Assembly (NCBI RefSeq): GCF_014489415.1
Contig: NZ_CP060822.1
Location: 186,001 to 250,000, forward strand
DNA length: 64,000 bases
Direction: 5' to 3'
From: Cylindrospermopsis curvispora GIHE-G1
GTDB lineage: Bacteria > Cyanobacteriota > Cyanobacteriia > Cyanobacteriales > Nostocaceae
A model generated the notes under the pieces. The model did not search any database. It saw only the letters and a list, made by a program, of their open reading frames with translations, and was not told the DNA's origin. Made by a program: the position numbers and the translations under genes. This document shows positions 1 to 9,483 of the stretch, piece after piece; within the stretch, counting starts at the first letter, position 1; every line of letters starts with the position of its first letter.

Positions 1-1491
1 GATAAAGCTTCTTCCATACGACAAATTAATTGGTTGTGGCAAATAGCGAGACTGTGGCAACCCCTACACGAGCAAGGGGTTGCTAGTAGTTTGTTAGACT
101 GGGACTTAATTAGAGTACAAGGGGGTTTAGTTAAACTCCTGGAATTACGCAGTGACAGATCACCCATAAACCTGTCACATTTAGGAAAAGCTTGGCAACA
201 ACTTTTACCAAATGCTCAACCATTCTTAGTGGACTTGCTCGAGCAAGTTTGTGAATCTTTGATTAAAGAAGAAATTATTTCTTCTGAACATTTAACTATA
301 ACTTTAGACCAAGCGCTATCACAAATAGATAAGTTGCAAAAAAACACTTCAAGCATTGCCATAAAGATTGTGACTCAAACGGATTCAGGTCCGAGTCGTC
401 AAAGAAATGAGGACTCCTGCTATCCGCCCCCGGGGATTGTAGTTAGTCTATCTTCCCCAAAGGATGGTTTAGCTATTGTTTGTGATGGTATTGGCGGACA
501 TGAGGGAGGAAATGTAGCATCCGATTTAGCAGTGAAGACCATTGTACCACAAGTAGAAGAAATATTAACAATTCAGGAAAGTGCAGACAACTATAGAGAC
601 TCATCAACAGTTGTCCAAATGTTGGAACAAGGAGTAGCACTAGCAAACGATAAGATCAGTCAGCAGAACGATATTGATCACCGTCAAGGTCGTCAGAGAA
701 TGGGAACCACCCTAGTCATGGCCGTACCCATTGCTCACCAGATGTACATTACCCATGTGGGAGACAGTCGTGCTTATTGGATTACCCATCATGGTTGTTA
801 TCAAGTGACCCTGGATGATGATGTGGCTTCCCGTGAAGTGCGTTTAGGTTATGCCACTTACCGTGAAGCTATACAACATCGTGGTTCGGGTTCCTTAATT
901 CAGGCCCTGGGTATGGGTAATAGCGCTTTACTTTCCCCCACTTGTGAGCGGTTTATTCTGGATGAGGATGGTATTTTCCTGCTCAGTTCCGATGGACTGA
1001 CGGATTTTGATCGGGTAGAGGACTACTGGGAAACCGAAATCCTACCTGTTTTGCGTGGGGAGTCTAATTTAGAAACTACGGCGTCTCGACTGGTAGAAAT
1101 TGCTAATACCAAGAATGGGCATGATAATGTCACTATTGCTCTCTTACATTATCAAGTTCAATATCAAGAGCCCAATACAGTGCTAGAGGCAAAAATCCCA
1201 CCCATTGGTTTCGGTAAAACAGTTAATATAACGGGTAGTAATTCCCAAGCAAGGGATGTAAATTATTTCCCTCAATCAACTCGGGTGATTCCTGAAACTC
1301 CATTTAGTAAGGATCATAACCGCAAAATCCCCATACAGCTATTAATTCTGTTGGCTGTACTTTTGGGGGCTGGATTTTTAGGATCCTGGCTCAAGCGAGA
1401 AAAAAAATCCCCGGTTCCCACACCATCGGTCATCCCCACGATTACCAATCTTCCCATTGGTCAATCATCTGGAAGAGAGATATCAAGGTAG
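1..1491 (+). CDS. PP2C-family Ser/Thr protein phosphatase, 5' partial
   Basis: Metal-dependent phosphatase removing phosphate from Ser/Thr residues. The classic PP2C motifs are visible in order, counted from the TTG at 34: RQRNED (about residue 122), DGIGG (about 151), GDSRAY (about 243), SDGLTD (about 319) and HDNVT (about 365). A hydrophobic stretch at about residues 433-455 followed by basic residues suggests a C-terminal membrane anchor with the catalytic domain in the cytoplasm. The frame is open from base 1 with no stop and no good start, so the N-terminus lies outside the window; cyanobacterial homologues often carry an N-terminal extension. It sits 72 bp ahead of lpxC on the same strand, but I see no evidence for a functional link. 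Confidence 0.9.
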   Translation, partial: DKASSIRQINWLWQIARLWQPLHEQGVASSLLDWDLIRVQGGLVKLLELRSDRSPINLSHLGKAWQQLLPNAQPFLVDLLEQVCESLIKEEIISSEHLTITLDQALSQIDKLQKNTSSIAIKIVTQTDSGPSRQRNEDSCYPPPGIVVSLSSPKDGLAIVCDGIGGHEGGNVASDLAVKTIVPQVEEILTIQESADNYRDSSTVVQMLEQGVALANDKISQQNDIDHRQGRQRMGTTLVMAVPIAHQMYITHVGDSRAYWITHHGCYQVTLDDDVASREVRLGYATYREAIQHRGSGSLIQALGMGNSALLSPTCERFILDEDGIFLLSSDGLTDFDRVEDYWETEILPVLRGESNLETTASRLVEIANTKNGHDNVTIALLHYQVQYQEPNTVLEAKIPPIGFGKTVNITGSNSQARDVNYFPQSTRVIPETPFSKDHNRKIPIQLLILLAVLLGAGFLGSWLKREKKSPVPTPSVIPTITNLPIGQSSGREISR

Positions 1492-1563
1492 GCGTTCTGT
1501 CTAGAGGTAAAAGGTATAATTTGATTTTATCATAACTAACTGGAATTTATCTGGCGTTTACAA

Positions 1564-2391
1564 ATGCACCAACATACTTTAGCTGCTGAAATTTGCCAAA
1601 CAGGTGTGGGACTTCATAGTGGTGTAAATAGTACCGTGCGAATACTACCAGCTCCAAGCGGGAGCAAACGCTACTTTGTGAGGGTGGATTTACCTGATTT
1701 GCCAATTATTCCCGCTGAAATCGCCGCAGTTAATCAAACTCTTCTCTCTACTGAATTAGGCACAGGAAATGCTTACGTACGTACAGTAGAGCATTTGCTA
1801 GCGTCCCTGGCTGTTATGGGTGTAGATAATGCCCGGATTGAAATTGACGGATCCGAAGTACCACTTTTAGATGGTTCTGCCCAAGTATGGACTAATAGTA
1901 TTGCTGCTGTGGGATTAACTTCACAGCCTGTTAGTGATCAATATTTACCCATAGTAATTAACGAACCTATCTACGTTTATGACAAGGACGCATTTGTTTG
2001 TGTTCTACCTGGGGAAGATACACGTTTTAGCTATGGAATTGATTTTGATGTGCCAGCAATTGGCAATCAATGGCACAGTGTTGTCCTTTATGATTCCTTT
2101 GTCACCGAAATTGCCCCAGCTCGAACCTTTGGCCTATTACATCAAATTGAACACCTACAGAAATCCGGTTTAATCAAAGGTGGTAGTCTAGAAAATGCCC
2201 TAGTTTGCGGAATGGATGGCTGGGTAAATCCACCATTAAGGTTTATGAATGAACCAGTCAGACATAAAATCCTCGACCTGGTAGGTGATATCAGCCTATT
2301 GGGACAGTTTCCCAAGGGCCACTTTCTAGCTTATAAAGCTAGTCATAACCTGCATATCCAGTTAGCACGCAAAATTTTAGAGAGTGTGTGA
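1564..2391 (+). CDS. lpxC: UDP-3-O-acyl-N-acetylglucosamine deacetylase
   Basis: Zinc-dependent deacetylase for the committed step of lipid A synthesis, acting in the cytoplasm on UDP-3-O-acyl-GlcNAc. The ATG start gives 275 aa, somewhat shorter than the ~300 aa proteobacterial enzymes, as is usual in cyanobacteria. Zinc-ligand motifs are visible: VEHLLASL (His near residue 77) and [10 protein letters not shown] (His about 233, Asp about 237). It is the first gene of the lpxC-fabZ-lpxA-lpxB cluster, all on the plus strand with 90-190 bp gaps, so co-transcription is likely but not proven. lpxD is not in the window. Confidence 0.97.
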   Translation: MHQHTLAAEICQTGVGLHSGVNSTVRILPAPSGSKRYFVRVDLPDLPIIPAEIAAVNQTLLSTELGTGNAYVRTVEHLLASLAVMGVDNARIEIDGSEVPLLDGSAQVWTNSIAAVGLTSQPVSDQYLPIVINEPIYVYDKDAFVCVLPGEDTRFSYGIDFDVPAIGNQWHSVVLYDSFVTEIAPARTFGLLHQIEHLQKSGLIKGGSLENALVCGMDGWVNPPLRFMNEPVRHKILDLVGDISLLGQFPKGHFLAYKASHNLHIQLARKILESV

Positions 2392-2482
2392 AAAGTTGTG
2401 CTAAAAATTAAGTAAACTTTAAGATTGTACGCTATTATCTAGGCTAATTTAACTTCCCACATCTCAATCAAATCCATTGCCA

Positions 2483-2998
2483 ATGTCAACCCTCAGCCAA
2501 ACCAATTTTATCCAAGTGACTACATCCCAAGGAGAAGACCAAACCATTAATACATCAGCAACTAAAACAACTTTCACCATAGAAGAGATTCAGCAACTAA
2601 TACCTCATCGCTACCCGTTTTTACTAGTAGACAAAATAGTTGACTATATTCCGGGAAAGTTGGCTGTAGGTATCAAAAATGTTACTTTTAACGAGCCTCA
2701 GTTCCAGGGACATTTTCCTGGACGTTCCCTAATGCCAGGGGTTCTAATTGTGGAAGCTATGGCTCAAGTTGGAGGAGTTGTTATGAGTCAAATGCCTAAC
2801 ATGCCCGAAGGGCTGTTTGTATTTGTAGGTATTGACAAAGTGCGGTTTCGTCGTCAGGTGGTACCCGGTGACCAATTAATTATGACTGTGGAACTGTTAT
2901 CTGTCAAACAACGTCGGTTTGGAAAAATGCAGGGTCGAGCTGAAGTTGACGGAAATCTCGCCGCCGAGGGAGAACTAATGTTCTCTTTAATTAGTTAA
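2483..2998 (+). CDS. fabZ: 3-hydroxyacyl-ACP dehydratase FabZ
   Basis: Hot-dog-fold dehydratase converting (3R)-hydroxyacyl-ACP to trans-2-enoyl-ACP in fatty-acid elongation; it competes with LpxA for hydroxyacyl-ACP, which explains its place in the lpx cluster. HRYPFLLVD (about residue 42) and [11 protein letters not shown]...VEAMAQ (about 75-95) hold the catalytic His and Glu. I place the start at ATG 2483 rather than the in-frame TTG at 2477, giving 171 aa. The first ~25 residues are a Thr/Gln-rich extension not found in shorter homologues. Confidence 0.96.
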   Translation: MSTLSQTNFIQVTTSQGEDQTINTSATKTTFTIEEIQQLIPHRYPFLLVDKIVDYIPGKLAVGIKNVTFNEPQFQGHFPGRSLMPGVLIVEAMAQVGGVVMSQMPNMPEGLFVFVGIDKVRFRRQVVPGDQLIMTVELLSVKQRRFGKMQGRAEVDGNLAAEGELMFSLIS

Positions 2999-3183
2999 AA
3001 TTGGACCGATAAAAAACCTGCGTATTTAGATGCAGCCGTGAAGTGCATCATCCTAATTAATAAATAGTTTGTCATCCCTGCTCCCTAATTTCAAATCTCA
3101 TTCACATCTCAAATTCGCCTTCCTCACACATCACTTATTTTGCCCGACACTTTTTCTATGAAACCAGTTCTGGAGAGTTACCC

Positions 3184-4008
3184 TTGAAGACACTTATTCA
3201 TCCAACTGCTGTAATACATCCTAACGCGGAACTCCACTCAACGGTGCAAGTAGGTGCCTATGCTGTGATTGGAGCGAATGTTCAAGTCGGACCAGAAACC
3301 GTTATTGGCGCCCATGCGGTGGTGGAAGGACCATGTAAAATTGGATCGGGAAATCACATTTTTCCAGGCGCTGTAATCGGTATGGAACCCCAAGACCTGA
3401 AATATGTGGGGGAACTATCTTGGGTTAAGATTGGTGATAATAATGCCATTCGTGAGTATGTGACTATTAATCGGGCTACCGGTCATGGTGAAGCGACGGT
3501 TATTGGTAATGGTAATCTGCTAATGGCTTATGTCCATGTGGGTCACAATTGCATAATTGAAGACTCAGTTATTATTGCTAACTCTGTAGCTTTGGCTGGT
3601 CATGTGCATATTGAGTCCCGAGCCAGACTCAGTGGGGTTTTGGGTGTTCACCAATTTGTCCACATTGGTGGTATGTCCATGATTGGAGGTATGACACGTA
3701 TTGATCGGGATGTTCCTCCCTATATGTTAGTTGAGGGAAATCCATCACGTATCCGATCACTCAATCTGGTGGGACTAAAGCGCTCAGGAATGCCGATAAA
3801 TGAGTTTCAACTACTGAAAAAAGCTTTTCGTATTCTCTACTGCTCTGATATGTTGTTTAAGGATGCTTTATCTGAGTTAGAACTATTAGGGGATACATCA
3901 CAGCTAAAACATTTACGTCGGTTCTTGCTACTTTCACAAATGCCAGGAAGAAGGGGGTTGATTCCCGGGAAAAGTGCCACCAAGGGTACTGATAATAATG
4001 AGTTGTGA
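3184..4008 (+). CDS. lpxA: UDP-N-acetylglucosamine O-acyltransferase
   Basis: First enzyme of lipid A synthesis, moving a 3-hydroxyacyl chain from ACP to UDP-GlcNAc. The protein is a left-handed beta-helix: repeated hexapeptides over about residues 1-190 (IHPTAVIHP, VGAYAVIGA, AGHVHIESRARLSG), then an alpha-helical C-terminal region. The catalytic His lies in the HVGHNC segment near residue 120. The only reasonable start is TTG at 3184, because the coding signal MKTLIHPTAVIHP begins there and no ATG lies upstream in frame. Length 274 aa is normal for LpxA. Confidence 0.96.
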   Translation: MKTLIHPTAVIHPNAELHSTVQVGAYAVIGANVQVGPETVIGAHAVVEGPCKIGSGNHIFPGAVIGMEPQDLKYVGELSWVKIGDNNAIREYVTINRATGHGEATVIGNGNLLMAYVHVGHNCIIEDSVIIANSVALAGHVHIESRARLSGVLGVHQFVHIGGMSMIGGMTRIDRDVPPYMLVEGNPSRIRSLNLVGLKRSGMPINEFQLLKKAFRILYCSDMLFKDALSELELLGDTSQLKHLRRFLLLSQMPGRRGLIPGKSATKGTDNNEL

Positions 4009-4201
4009 TTGGTTGGTTAGCTAGTCTTGACAAATCCTGAATGATGAGTTTACTTATATTCATAAATTAATACATGAGTATAATCAATGGGTAGAGTAGT
4101 TACTCATCATTCTAATGATTAGCTCTTTCCCCAGCGTACTGGCTAAAGGTATATATAGCTAGTGGTCTTAATTATAATCCCTCATTTAAAATCTAAAGTT
4201 C

Positions 4202-5374
4202 ATGCGAGTATTTATCAGTACTGGGGAAGTTTCGGGAGATTTACAGGGTGCCATGTTAATTACAGCACTAAAAAATCAAGCTGCTACTTTGGGCTTGCCA
4301 TTAGAGATAGTAGCACTGGGTGGATCCCAAATGGCTAAAGCTGGGGCGAGAGTTTTGGGAGATACTAGTGGTATTGGTTCCATGGGAATTGTTGAGGCAT
4401 TGCCATATATTATACCAACTATTATGGTGCAAAGACAGGCGATCGCCTATTTAAAAAAAAATCCCCCGGATATAACAGTGTTAATTGACTATATGACACC
4501 AAATATGGGAATTGGTAGTTATATGCAGCAGCATTTTCCTCAGGTTCCCATAGTATATTACATTGCTCCCCAGGAATGGGTATGGTCAATGAGTTTAGAT
4601 AGAACTAAGAAAATCGTTAGTTTTACTCATAAGTTGTTGGCAATTTTTCCCCAAGAGGCGAGATATTATGAGGAAAACGGAGCTAATGTTAATTGGGTGG
4701 GCCATCCCTTAGTAGATAAAATGGCGAACACACCCAGTCGTGAAAGTGCCAGAAAAATATTGGGTATTAAGGAGCAAGAATTGGCGATCGCTCTTTTGCC
4801 TGCTTCTCGTCATCAAGAGTTAAAATACTTACTACCTGCAATTTTTCAAGCTGGGAAAAGTATACAATCACAACTATCAAAAGTAAAGTTCTTTGTACCC
4901 TTATCCCTGGAAAGATTTCGAGGAAAAATTACCGCAGCAATTAGAGATTATGGGTTAGAGGCCAAAATATTGTCTGGGAATCAGAGGGAAATTTTTGCTG
5001 CTGCTGACTTGGCAATTACTAAATCGGGGACGGCCAATTTAGAATTGGCCCTGGCCAATGTTCCTCAAGTAGTTGTTTATAGTCTTAATCCTTTCACTGC
5101 TTGGTTAGGTAGAAAGATTCTCAAAGGTTCCATTCCGTTTGCTTCCCCCGTCAATTTAGTTCTTATGCGAGAAATTGTACCTGAGCTATTACAGGAACAA
5201 GCTACAGCAGATAATATTACAAAAGCAGCCATGGAATTATTATTAAATTGTGATAAAAGAGAAAAAACCCTATTAGACTATCAAGAAATGCGTCAATGTT
5301 TGGGTTCGGTTGGAGTGTGCGATCGCGCAGCTAAAGAGATTTTAGCAATGGGAAGAGTCGAAAAAACACAATAG
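4202..5374 (+). CDS. lpxB: Lipid-A-disaccharide synthase
   Basis: Glycosyltransferase joining UDP-2,3-diacylglucosamine to lipid X to make the lipid A disaccharide at the inner face of the plasma membrane. The N-terminus MRVFISTGEVSGDLQGA is the family signature. Further landmarks are YYIAPQEWVWS (about residue 120), a NWVGHPLVD segment and the GTANLELAL nucleotide-sugar-binding region (about 280). ATG start, 390 aa, the usual length. It ends the lpx cluster and is convergent with the MgtC-like gene; a small hairpin lies just past its stop. Confidence 0.96.
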   Translation: MRVFISTGEVSGDLQGAMLITALKNQAATLGLPLEIVALGGSQMAKAGARVLGDTSGIGSMGIVEALPYIIPTIMVQRQAIAYLKKNPPDITVLIDYMTPNMGIGSYMQQHFPQVPIVYYIAPQEWVWSMSLDRTKKIVSFTHKLLAIFPQEARYYEENGANVNWVGHPLVDKMANTPSRESARKILGIKEQELAIALLPASRHQELKYLLPAIFQAGKSIQSQLSKVKFFVPLSLERFRGKITAAIRDYGLEAKILSGNQREIFAAADLAITKSGTANLELALANVPQVVVYSLNPFTAWLGRKILKGSIPFASPVNLVLMREIVPELLQEQATADNITKAAMELLLNCDKREKTLLDYQEMRQCLGSVGVCDRAAKEILAMGRVEKTQ

Positions 5375-5388
5375 ATGACTATGACGCT

Positions 5389-5404
5389 CCCCGATTTATC
5401 GGGG
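5389..5404. terminator. Hairpin between convergent lpxB and MgtC-like genes
   Basis: CCCCGA / TCGGGG with a TTTA loop lies 15 bp after the lpxB stop and 33 bp from the stop of the convergent gene. No clear T-run follows on either strand, so it may be a weak bidirectional terminator or a leftover of a mobile-element end. Confidence 0.35.
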
Positions 5405-5436
5405 GATTCTCAGTTCTTCCAATAAAATGTACTTAA

Positions 5437-5952
5437 TCATTCAATTACTGACTCCTGTCCATTTTTTCGATTGGTCTCACCTGTGATAATTTGAAACAAT
5501 CTATGGATACGTTTGAAACCGCTCAGAATAATTAAAGTTAGTACTCCACCGATTAATCCCATTTGCCACAAACCACAACCAATCGCTGCTCCCAATCCTG
5601 CTGCTATCCAGATGCAAGCTGCAGTTGTTAATCCTCTAACTTTTGGACGCAGGGATTTTCCAGAAGATTCTTGTAAAATCAATCCCGCTCCCAAAAATCC
5701 CACACCACTAGCTACTCCCTGAACTGTTCGACTAAGTGCATTAGTAGCTGCATAGGAACTATCTCCCTCAGCTTGTAAAGGAATCATTACGAACAGAGCT
5801 GCTCCCATACTTACCAACATAAATGTTCTCATTCCTGCTGGTCTACCTCTCTGCTGACGGTTAAACCCTATCATGCATCCAACAATGAGAGCCAAAACTA
5901 GTCTAAATCCTATTTGTAACCAATCATTTGTGGGGAGTAGCATATTTGTCAT
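5437..5952 (-). CDS. MgtC/SapB family membrane protein
   Basis: Small integral membrane protein of the MgtC/SapB family; in other bacteria members affect magnesium homeostasis or ATP synthase activity, but the role here is unknown. About four hydrophobic segments are visible. Family hallmarks are IGFNRQQRGRPAGMRT (about residues 27-43), a Gly-rich VASGVGFLGAGLI helix and VRGLTTAACIWIAAGLGAA. At 171 aa it has the MgtC domain but not the C-terminal cytoplasmic domain of full-length MgtC (about 230 aa). The start is ATG at 5952; a second ATG three codons in is possible. Confidence 0.88.
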   Translation of the reverse strand: MTNMLLPTNDWLQIGFRLVLALIVGCMIGFNRQQRGRPAGMRTFMLVSMGAALFVMIPLQAEGDSSYAATNALSRTVQGVASGVGFLGAGLILQESSGKSLRPKVRGLTTAACIWIAAGLGAAIGCGLWQMGLIGGVLTLIILSGFKRIHRLFQIITGETNRKNGQESVIE

Positions 5953-6313
5953 TATTAAGTTCCTTAATTTTCAAATCTGGAATATGGGTTTACACTTACA
6001 CACTGGATGATATAGCCTTAGTCAGAACACCAGTCATTGTTGGGTTCTGAATATGACTACTAAAAGTCTATAGATTTAGTAAACATTAAGGAGAGTTTAA
6101 CAAAAAGTTAAGAATAAGTAAAGGAATAACTTTGGTGCTTTTTTCCATGAATCCCATCCGTGGATTAAATCATGATAGAAGTGTGATGATTGTGCTATAA
6201 AATAGCACAAATAGGATGTTTGTAAACCTAATGCATTAGGTAATATACATAGCTTGTACAGCTTTAACTATAAAGAAGTGAAAATCATGTATAACAATTA
6301 TAAAAGAGTTAGT
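5953..6313. other. Intergenic region, no gene seen
   Basis: About 360 bp upstream of the MgtC-like gene and downstream of the glycoside hydrolase gene. It is AT-rich. I see no convincing gene, RNA or repeat; a promoter for the MgtC-like gene must lie at its left edge. A 33-codon plus-strand frame starting at 6287 runs through the hairpin and into the 3' end of the hydrolase gene and is unlikely to be real. Confidence 0.5.
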
Positions 6314-6344
6314 GGATTGTCAGCATTTTCAATGCTAACAATCC
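6314..6344 (-). terminator. Terminator-like hairpin after glycoside hydrolase gene
   Basis: GGATTGT-C-AGCATT, loop TTC, AATGCT-A-ACAATCC forms a 13-bp stem with one mismatch, 10 bp beyond the stop codon at 6355. On the minus strand it is followed after a few bases by a CTTTTAT stretch, consistent with an intrinsic terminator. Confidence 0.55.
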
Positions 6345-6354
6345 AGCAAGTTGA

Positions 6355-7578
6355 TCATTCAGCTGCAACTCTTACAGCTGGATAGGGAAAGAAATTTCTA
6401 AATCCTTCCAAGCGTTGTTCCAAAGTTTCAGGAGAGCGATTCCACAAAGTTTCATAGTAAAAGAAAACGATACCTAACTCTTCCCTTTGCACAGTTCTGA
6501 CCTGTTTAGTAATTTGTTGTATAGGAACAGGACTAGTTCTTAAACCGGCCATAATGCCAATTCCAGTAGGAATAATTTGGCGCACTTCTTGTATTTCATC
6601 CCGGGCAATTTTAGAGGTAAAACTTTCCAAATCAGAACGATAAACTTGCATAACCAACTCATCCACAATATTCAGTCTTACCCAATTCAACCAATCTTGT
6701 AACTGAAACCTATAAGCATGATTGTAGTAATTTGGTGAAACCGAAAAGATGAGTTTTGGTTTAATTTGCTTGATAGTATGGTTCAACCTCACCATGAATT
6801 CCGTGATTTTATTGGCCCGCCATGCTACCCATTCTGGATCTTGAGAATTGGCCGGGGGATTTTTACCCGTTTCTTGCTTATACAAGTTTACGGTATAATC
6901 ATCATAGCCAAATTCATGGGGTAAACTGGTGTGGTCATCAAACTGAATACCATCAATATCATAATTGTTAGTCAGCTCCACCAGTAGATCAATAATAAAT
7001 TTTTGAACCTGGGGATGAAAGGGATTTAACCAAGATACTTCACCAGCAGCACTAATAGAAACTACAGCACCATCTCGCGTTTTAGTGAGCCAATCTGGCT
7101 TATTTAACGCCAGCTCTCCAGTATTGGGGGTCATAAATCCAAATTCAAACCAGGGGATTGCCAGCAGATTTTGACTATGGGCCTGATTAATAATATCTGC
7201 TAGAATATCATGACCATCGGATCCGCGAAATACAAAGGGTTGAATATCCAAGCTCTTAGCTACATTGCTAGGATACATAACATAACCTGAATTCCACACC
7301 ACGGGGTAAATTGTATTAAAATTGAGCCGCCGCAATTTCGTCACAGCATCTCGGACTTGGTCACGATCCTTGAAAACATTTAAATCGTTACTTGTTACCC
7401 AGACACCCCGAATTTCCTCGCGAGACATTTGAGCGGTTACACTTGGTACTGAGTGTATGAGTACCACTGTCAATAGGGAAATTAAGCATAGCCAAGGGGA
7501 AAATTTCTTCCAGATTTTTCGTGGCCAGTTGGTTTGGTCCTTAGGATGATAATTGAACGAAAAAAGATGGAGTTTCAT
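6355..7578 (-). CDS. Secreted family-10-type glycoside hydrolase (GHL10/DUF187)
   Basis: Putative exported glycosidase of the GHL10 group, common in cyanobacteria and thought to act on cell-envelope polysaccharide; the substrate is unknown. I prefer ATG 7578 (407 aa) over the in-frame TTG at 7587. Basic residues, then a hydrophobic segment (WLCLISLLTVVLIHS, about residues 30-45) ending near VTAQ, make a signal peptide or N-terminal anchor. The catalytic barrel starts at REEIRGVWVTSNDLNVF. Typical motifs include TIYPVVWNSGYVMYPS, IPWFEFGF, DGIQFDDH and FSVSPN; the acidic residues in the last two are candidate catalytic positions. Confidence 0.88.
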   Translation of the reverse strand: MKLHLFSFNYHPKDQTNWPRKIWKKFSPWLCLISLLTVVLIHSVPSVTAQMSREEIRGVWVTSNDLNVFKDRDQVRDAVTKLRRLNFNTIYPVVWNSGYVMYPSNVAKSLDIQPFVFRGSDGHDILADIINQAHSQNLLAIPWFEFGFMTPNTGELALNKPDWLTKTRDGAVVSISAAGEVSWLNPFHPQVQKFIIDLLVELTNNYDIDGIQFDDHTSLPHEFGYDDYTVNLYKQETGKNPPANSQDPEWVAWRANKITEFMVRLNHTIKQIKPKLIFSVSPNYYNHAYRFQLQDWLNWVRLNIVDELVMQVYRSDLESFTSKIARDEIQEVRQIIPTGIGIMAGLRTSPVPIQQITKQVRTVQREELGIVFFYYETLWNRSPETLEQRLEGFRNFFPYPAVRVAAE

Positions 7579-7691
7579 GTTGGTCAAGGAGTTATTCGTG
7601 TTGAGATTGGGAGGCGTTGCGGATTATCAACTCAAGTTGTCATCCAATCCCTAATCATAACTTAATAATAATCGTTATTCAAGAGATGTTA

Positions 7692-7725
7692 TGTATATAT
7701 AGCTTTATCCAAAACGCTATATACA
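7692..7725 (-). terminator. Possible hairpin downstream of purF
   Basis: TGTATATATAGC and GCTATATACA form an imperfect AT-rich stem 47 bp past the purF stop. It could end the purF transcript, but it lacks a GC-rich base and a strong T-run. Confidence 0.3.
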
Positions 7726-7771
7726 GAGTTAATGGATAAGAGCGACTCACCTTTACCTCCTATTGCCAAAG

Positions 7772-9262
7772 CTATAAAACAGCGTATTGGTTAGCCTTCT
7801 CTAGTATTAACTTAGAACTCTTCACCTGTTGAGGAATCGCTACAGGATAATCACCCGTAAAACAAGCAGAACAGAACCCATTTGTATCTTCCCCGGTGGC
7901 GGCTAACATTCCTTCCCAACTTAAATAAGCGAGAGTATCCACCTCTAAATGTGTACATATCTCACTAACTGATTTTGTAGCTGCAATAAGCTGATCCTGT
8001 GTATCCGTATCTATTCCATAGAAACAAGGATGAGTCACCGGTGGAGAAGATATTCTCATGTGCACTTCCCTAGCGCCTGCTTCCCGCAGTGCTTTTACCA
8101 GTTTGCGGCTAGTAGTTCCCCTGACAATAGAATCATCAATTATTACTACTCTTTTTCCCGATAACACATCTTTGAGGGGGTTCAACTTTACTTTTATCCC
8201 CGCCTCTCGCATACTCTGAGTGGGTTGAATAAATGTTCTACCGACGTAACGATTTTTAATTAGTCCCTCGCCATATACTATACCTGATTTTTGGGAAAAC
8301 CCTATAGCAGCAGGTATACCAGAATCGGGTACACCAAAGACTATATCAGCATCTATGGGAGACTCCTGTGCCAAAGTTCTTCCCAGTCGCATTCTATAAC
8401 TGTATAACGTCTCATTGTGCATTAAACTATCTGGACGGGCAAAGTAGATCATTTCAAAAATACATAACTTGCGCTGGGGTTGGGGATTCCAAAATAAAGA
8501 TGCTAAACCCGTTTCTGTAATCCAAACTAACTCTCCCGGTTCCACATCCCTTATATATTCCGCACCAATAATGTCTAAAGCACAGGTTTCAGACGCCAAA
8601 ACATAACGTATTGGCTGACTATCCAACTTACCAATCACCAGGGGACGAATCCCATGGGGATCTCTTGCTCCCATAATTCCATCCGGTGTTCCAATTACTA
8701 AACTAAATGCACCCTGACATCGATGGAATGCATGAGTTGCAGCGTCTAACCATCCCGCACCAGTATTTATCTCCTCAGCGATCGCATGGGCTATCATTTC
8801 TGAATCCGTACTTGTCACCAGGTGTAAGTTGGTTTTGAGCAATTCTTCCCGTAATTGTATGGTATTCACCAAATTACCATTGTGAGCCAATGCCAGGGTT
8901 CCTAAACGAGTGTCCACCACTGCTGGTTGAGCATTCACTTTACGACTAGAACCGGTGGTGGAGTAACGAGTATGACCAACTGCCATATTACCTGGTAATT
9001 GCTCTAAAATCGCCTCGCTAAATACCTGAGAAACCAAACCCATATCCTTATGTTGATGTACATAAGGTCCTTCAAATGTAGCAATACCAGCGGATTCTTG
9101 TCCCCTATGTTGCAGCGCATATAATCCAAAATAGGTCATTTTTGCCACATCCTGTTCCGGGGCATATATACCAAAAACACCACAGGCTTCTTCTGGTTTG
9201 TCACAGAGGTTTTTAGAACTGTTCATGGTTAGATCAAAAGTGGTAGGATGCTGGGGAATCAT
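7772..9262 (-). CDS. purF: Amidophosphoribosyltransferase
   Basis: First committed step of purine synthesis: glutamine plus PRPP gives phosphoribosylamine. The N-terminal Ntn glutaminase has its nucleophile Cys in EEACGVFG at residue 27, after a propeptide that is normally removed. The PRPP-binding loop VVIIDDSIVRGTTS is in the C-terminal half. Cysteines at CIFEMIYFARPDS and the CSACF pair near the C-terminus fit the Bacillus-type enzyme with a 4Fe-4S cluster. ATG 9262 gives 496 aa; ATG 9226 is possible and would shorten the propeptide. It lies 221 bp downstream of purL on the same strand, a common cyanobacterial pairing. Confidence 0.96.
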   Translation of the reverse strand: MIPQHPTTFDLTMNSSKNLCDKPEEACGVFGIYAPEQDVAKMTYFGLYALQHRGQESAGIATFEGPYVHQHKDMGLVSQVFSEAILEQLPGNMAVGHTRYSTTGSSRKVNAQPAVVDTRLGTLALAHNGNLVNTIQLREELLKTNLHLVTSTDSEMIAHAIAEEINTGAGWLDAATHAFHRCQGAFSLVIGTPDGIMGARDPHGIRPLVIGKLDSQPIRYVLASETCALDIIGAEYIRDVEPGELVWITETGLASLFWNPQPQRKLCIFEMIYFARPDSLMHNETLYSYRMRLGRTLAQESPIDADIVFGVPDSGIPAAIGFSQKSGIVYGEGLIKNRYVGRTFIQPTQSMREAGIKVKLNPLKDVLSGKRVVIIDDSIVRGTTSRKLVKALREAGAREVHMRISSPPVTHPCFYGIDTDTQDQLIAATKSVSEICTHLEVDTLAYLSWEGMLAATGEDTNGFCSACFTGDYPVAIPQQVKSSKLILEKANQYAVL

Positions 9263-9483
9263 GCTGGTTTTTGCTCCTGGTGAGTCACTAAATACTAGAA
9301 AATACGGGTGGCTAGGGTTAGAGAATGGTTAGGTGTCAGTGGTTATTGATCCGGAAATAAATGTCGAACTTTTGCCATCCTTGTTCTTAATTAAAACTTA
9401 ACCATTCACTAACAGAGTATCGCAAATCGGTCAAGGATAAAAAGGATCAAAAAGAAATTGTTAGTTACTTCAGTAAAAAAACC

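Noticed and set aside
6287-6388. 33-codon plus-strand frame, considered as a small secreted signalling peptide
   Set aside because: It runs through a terminator hairpin and the antisense of the hydrolase 3' end, and has no ribosome-binding site or known peptide motif.
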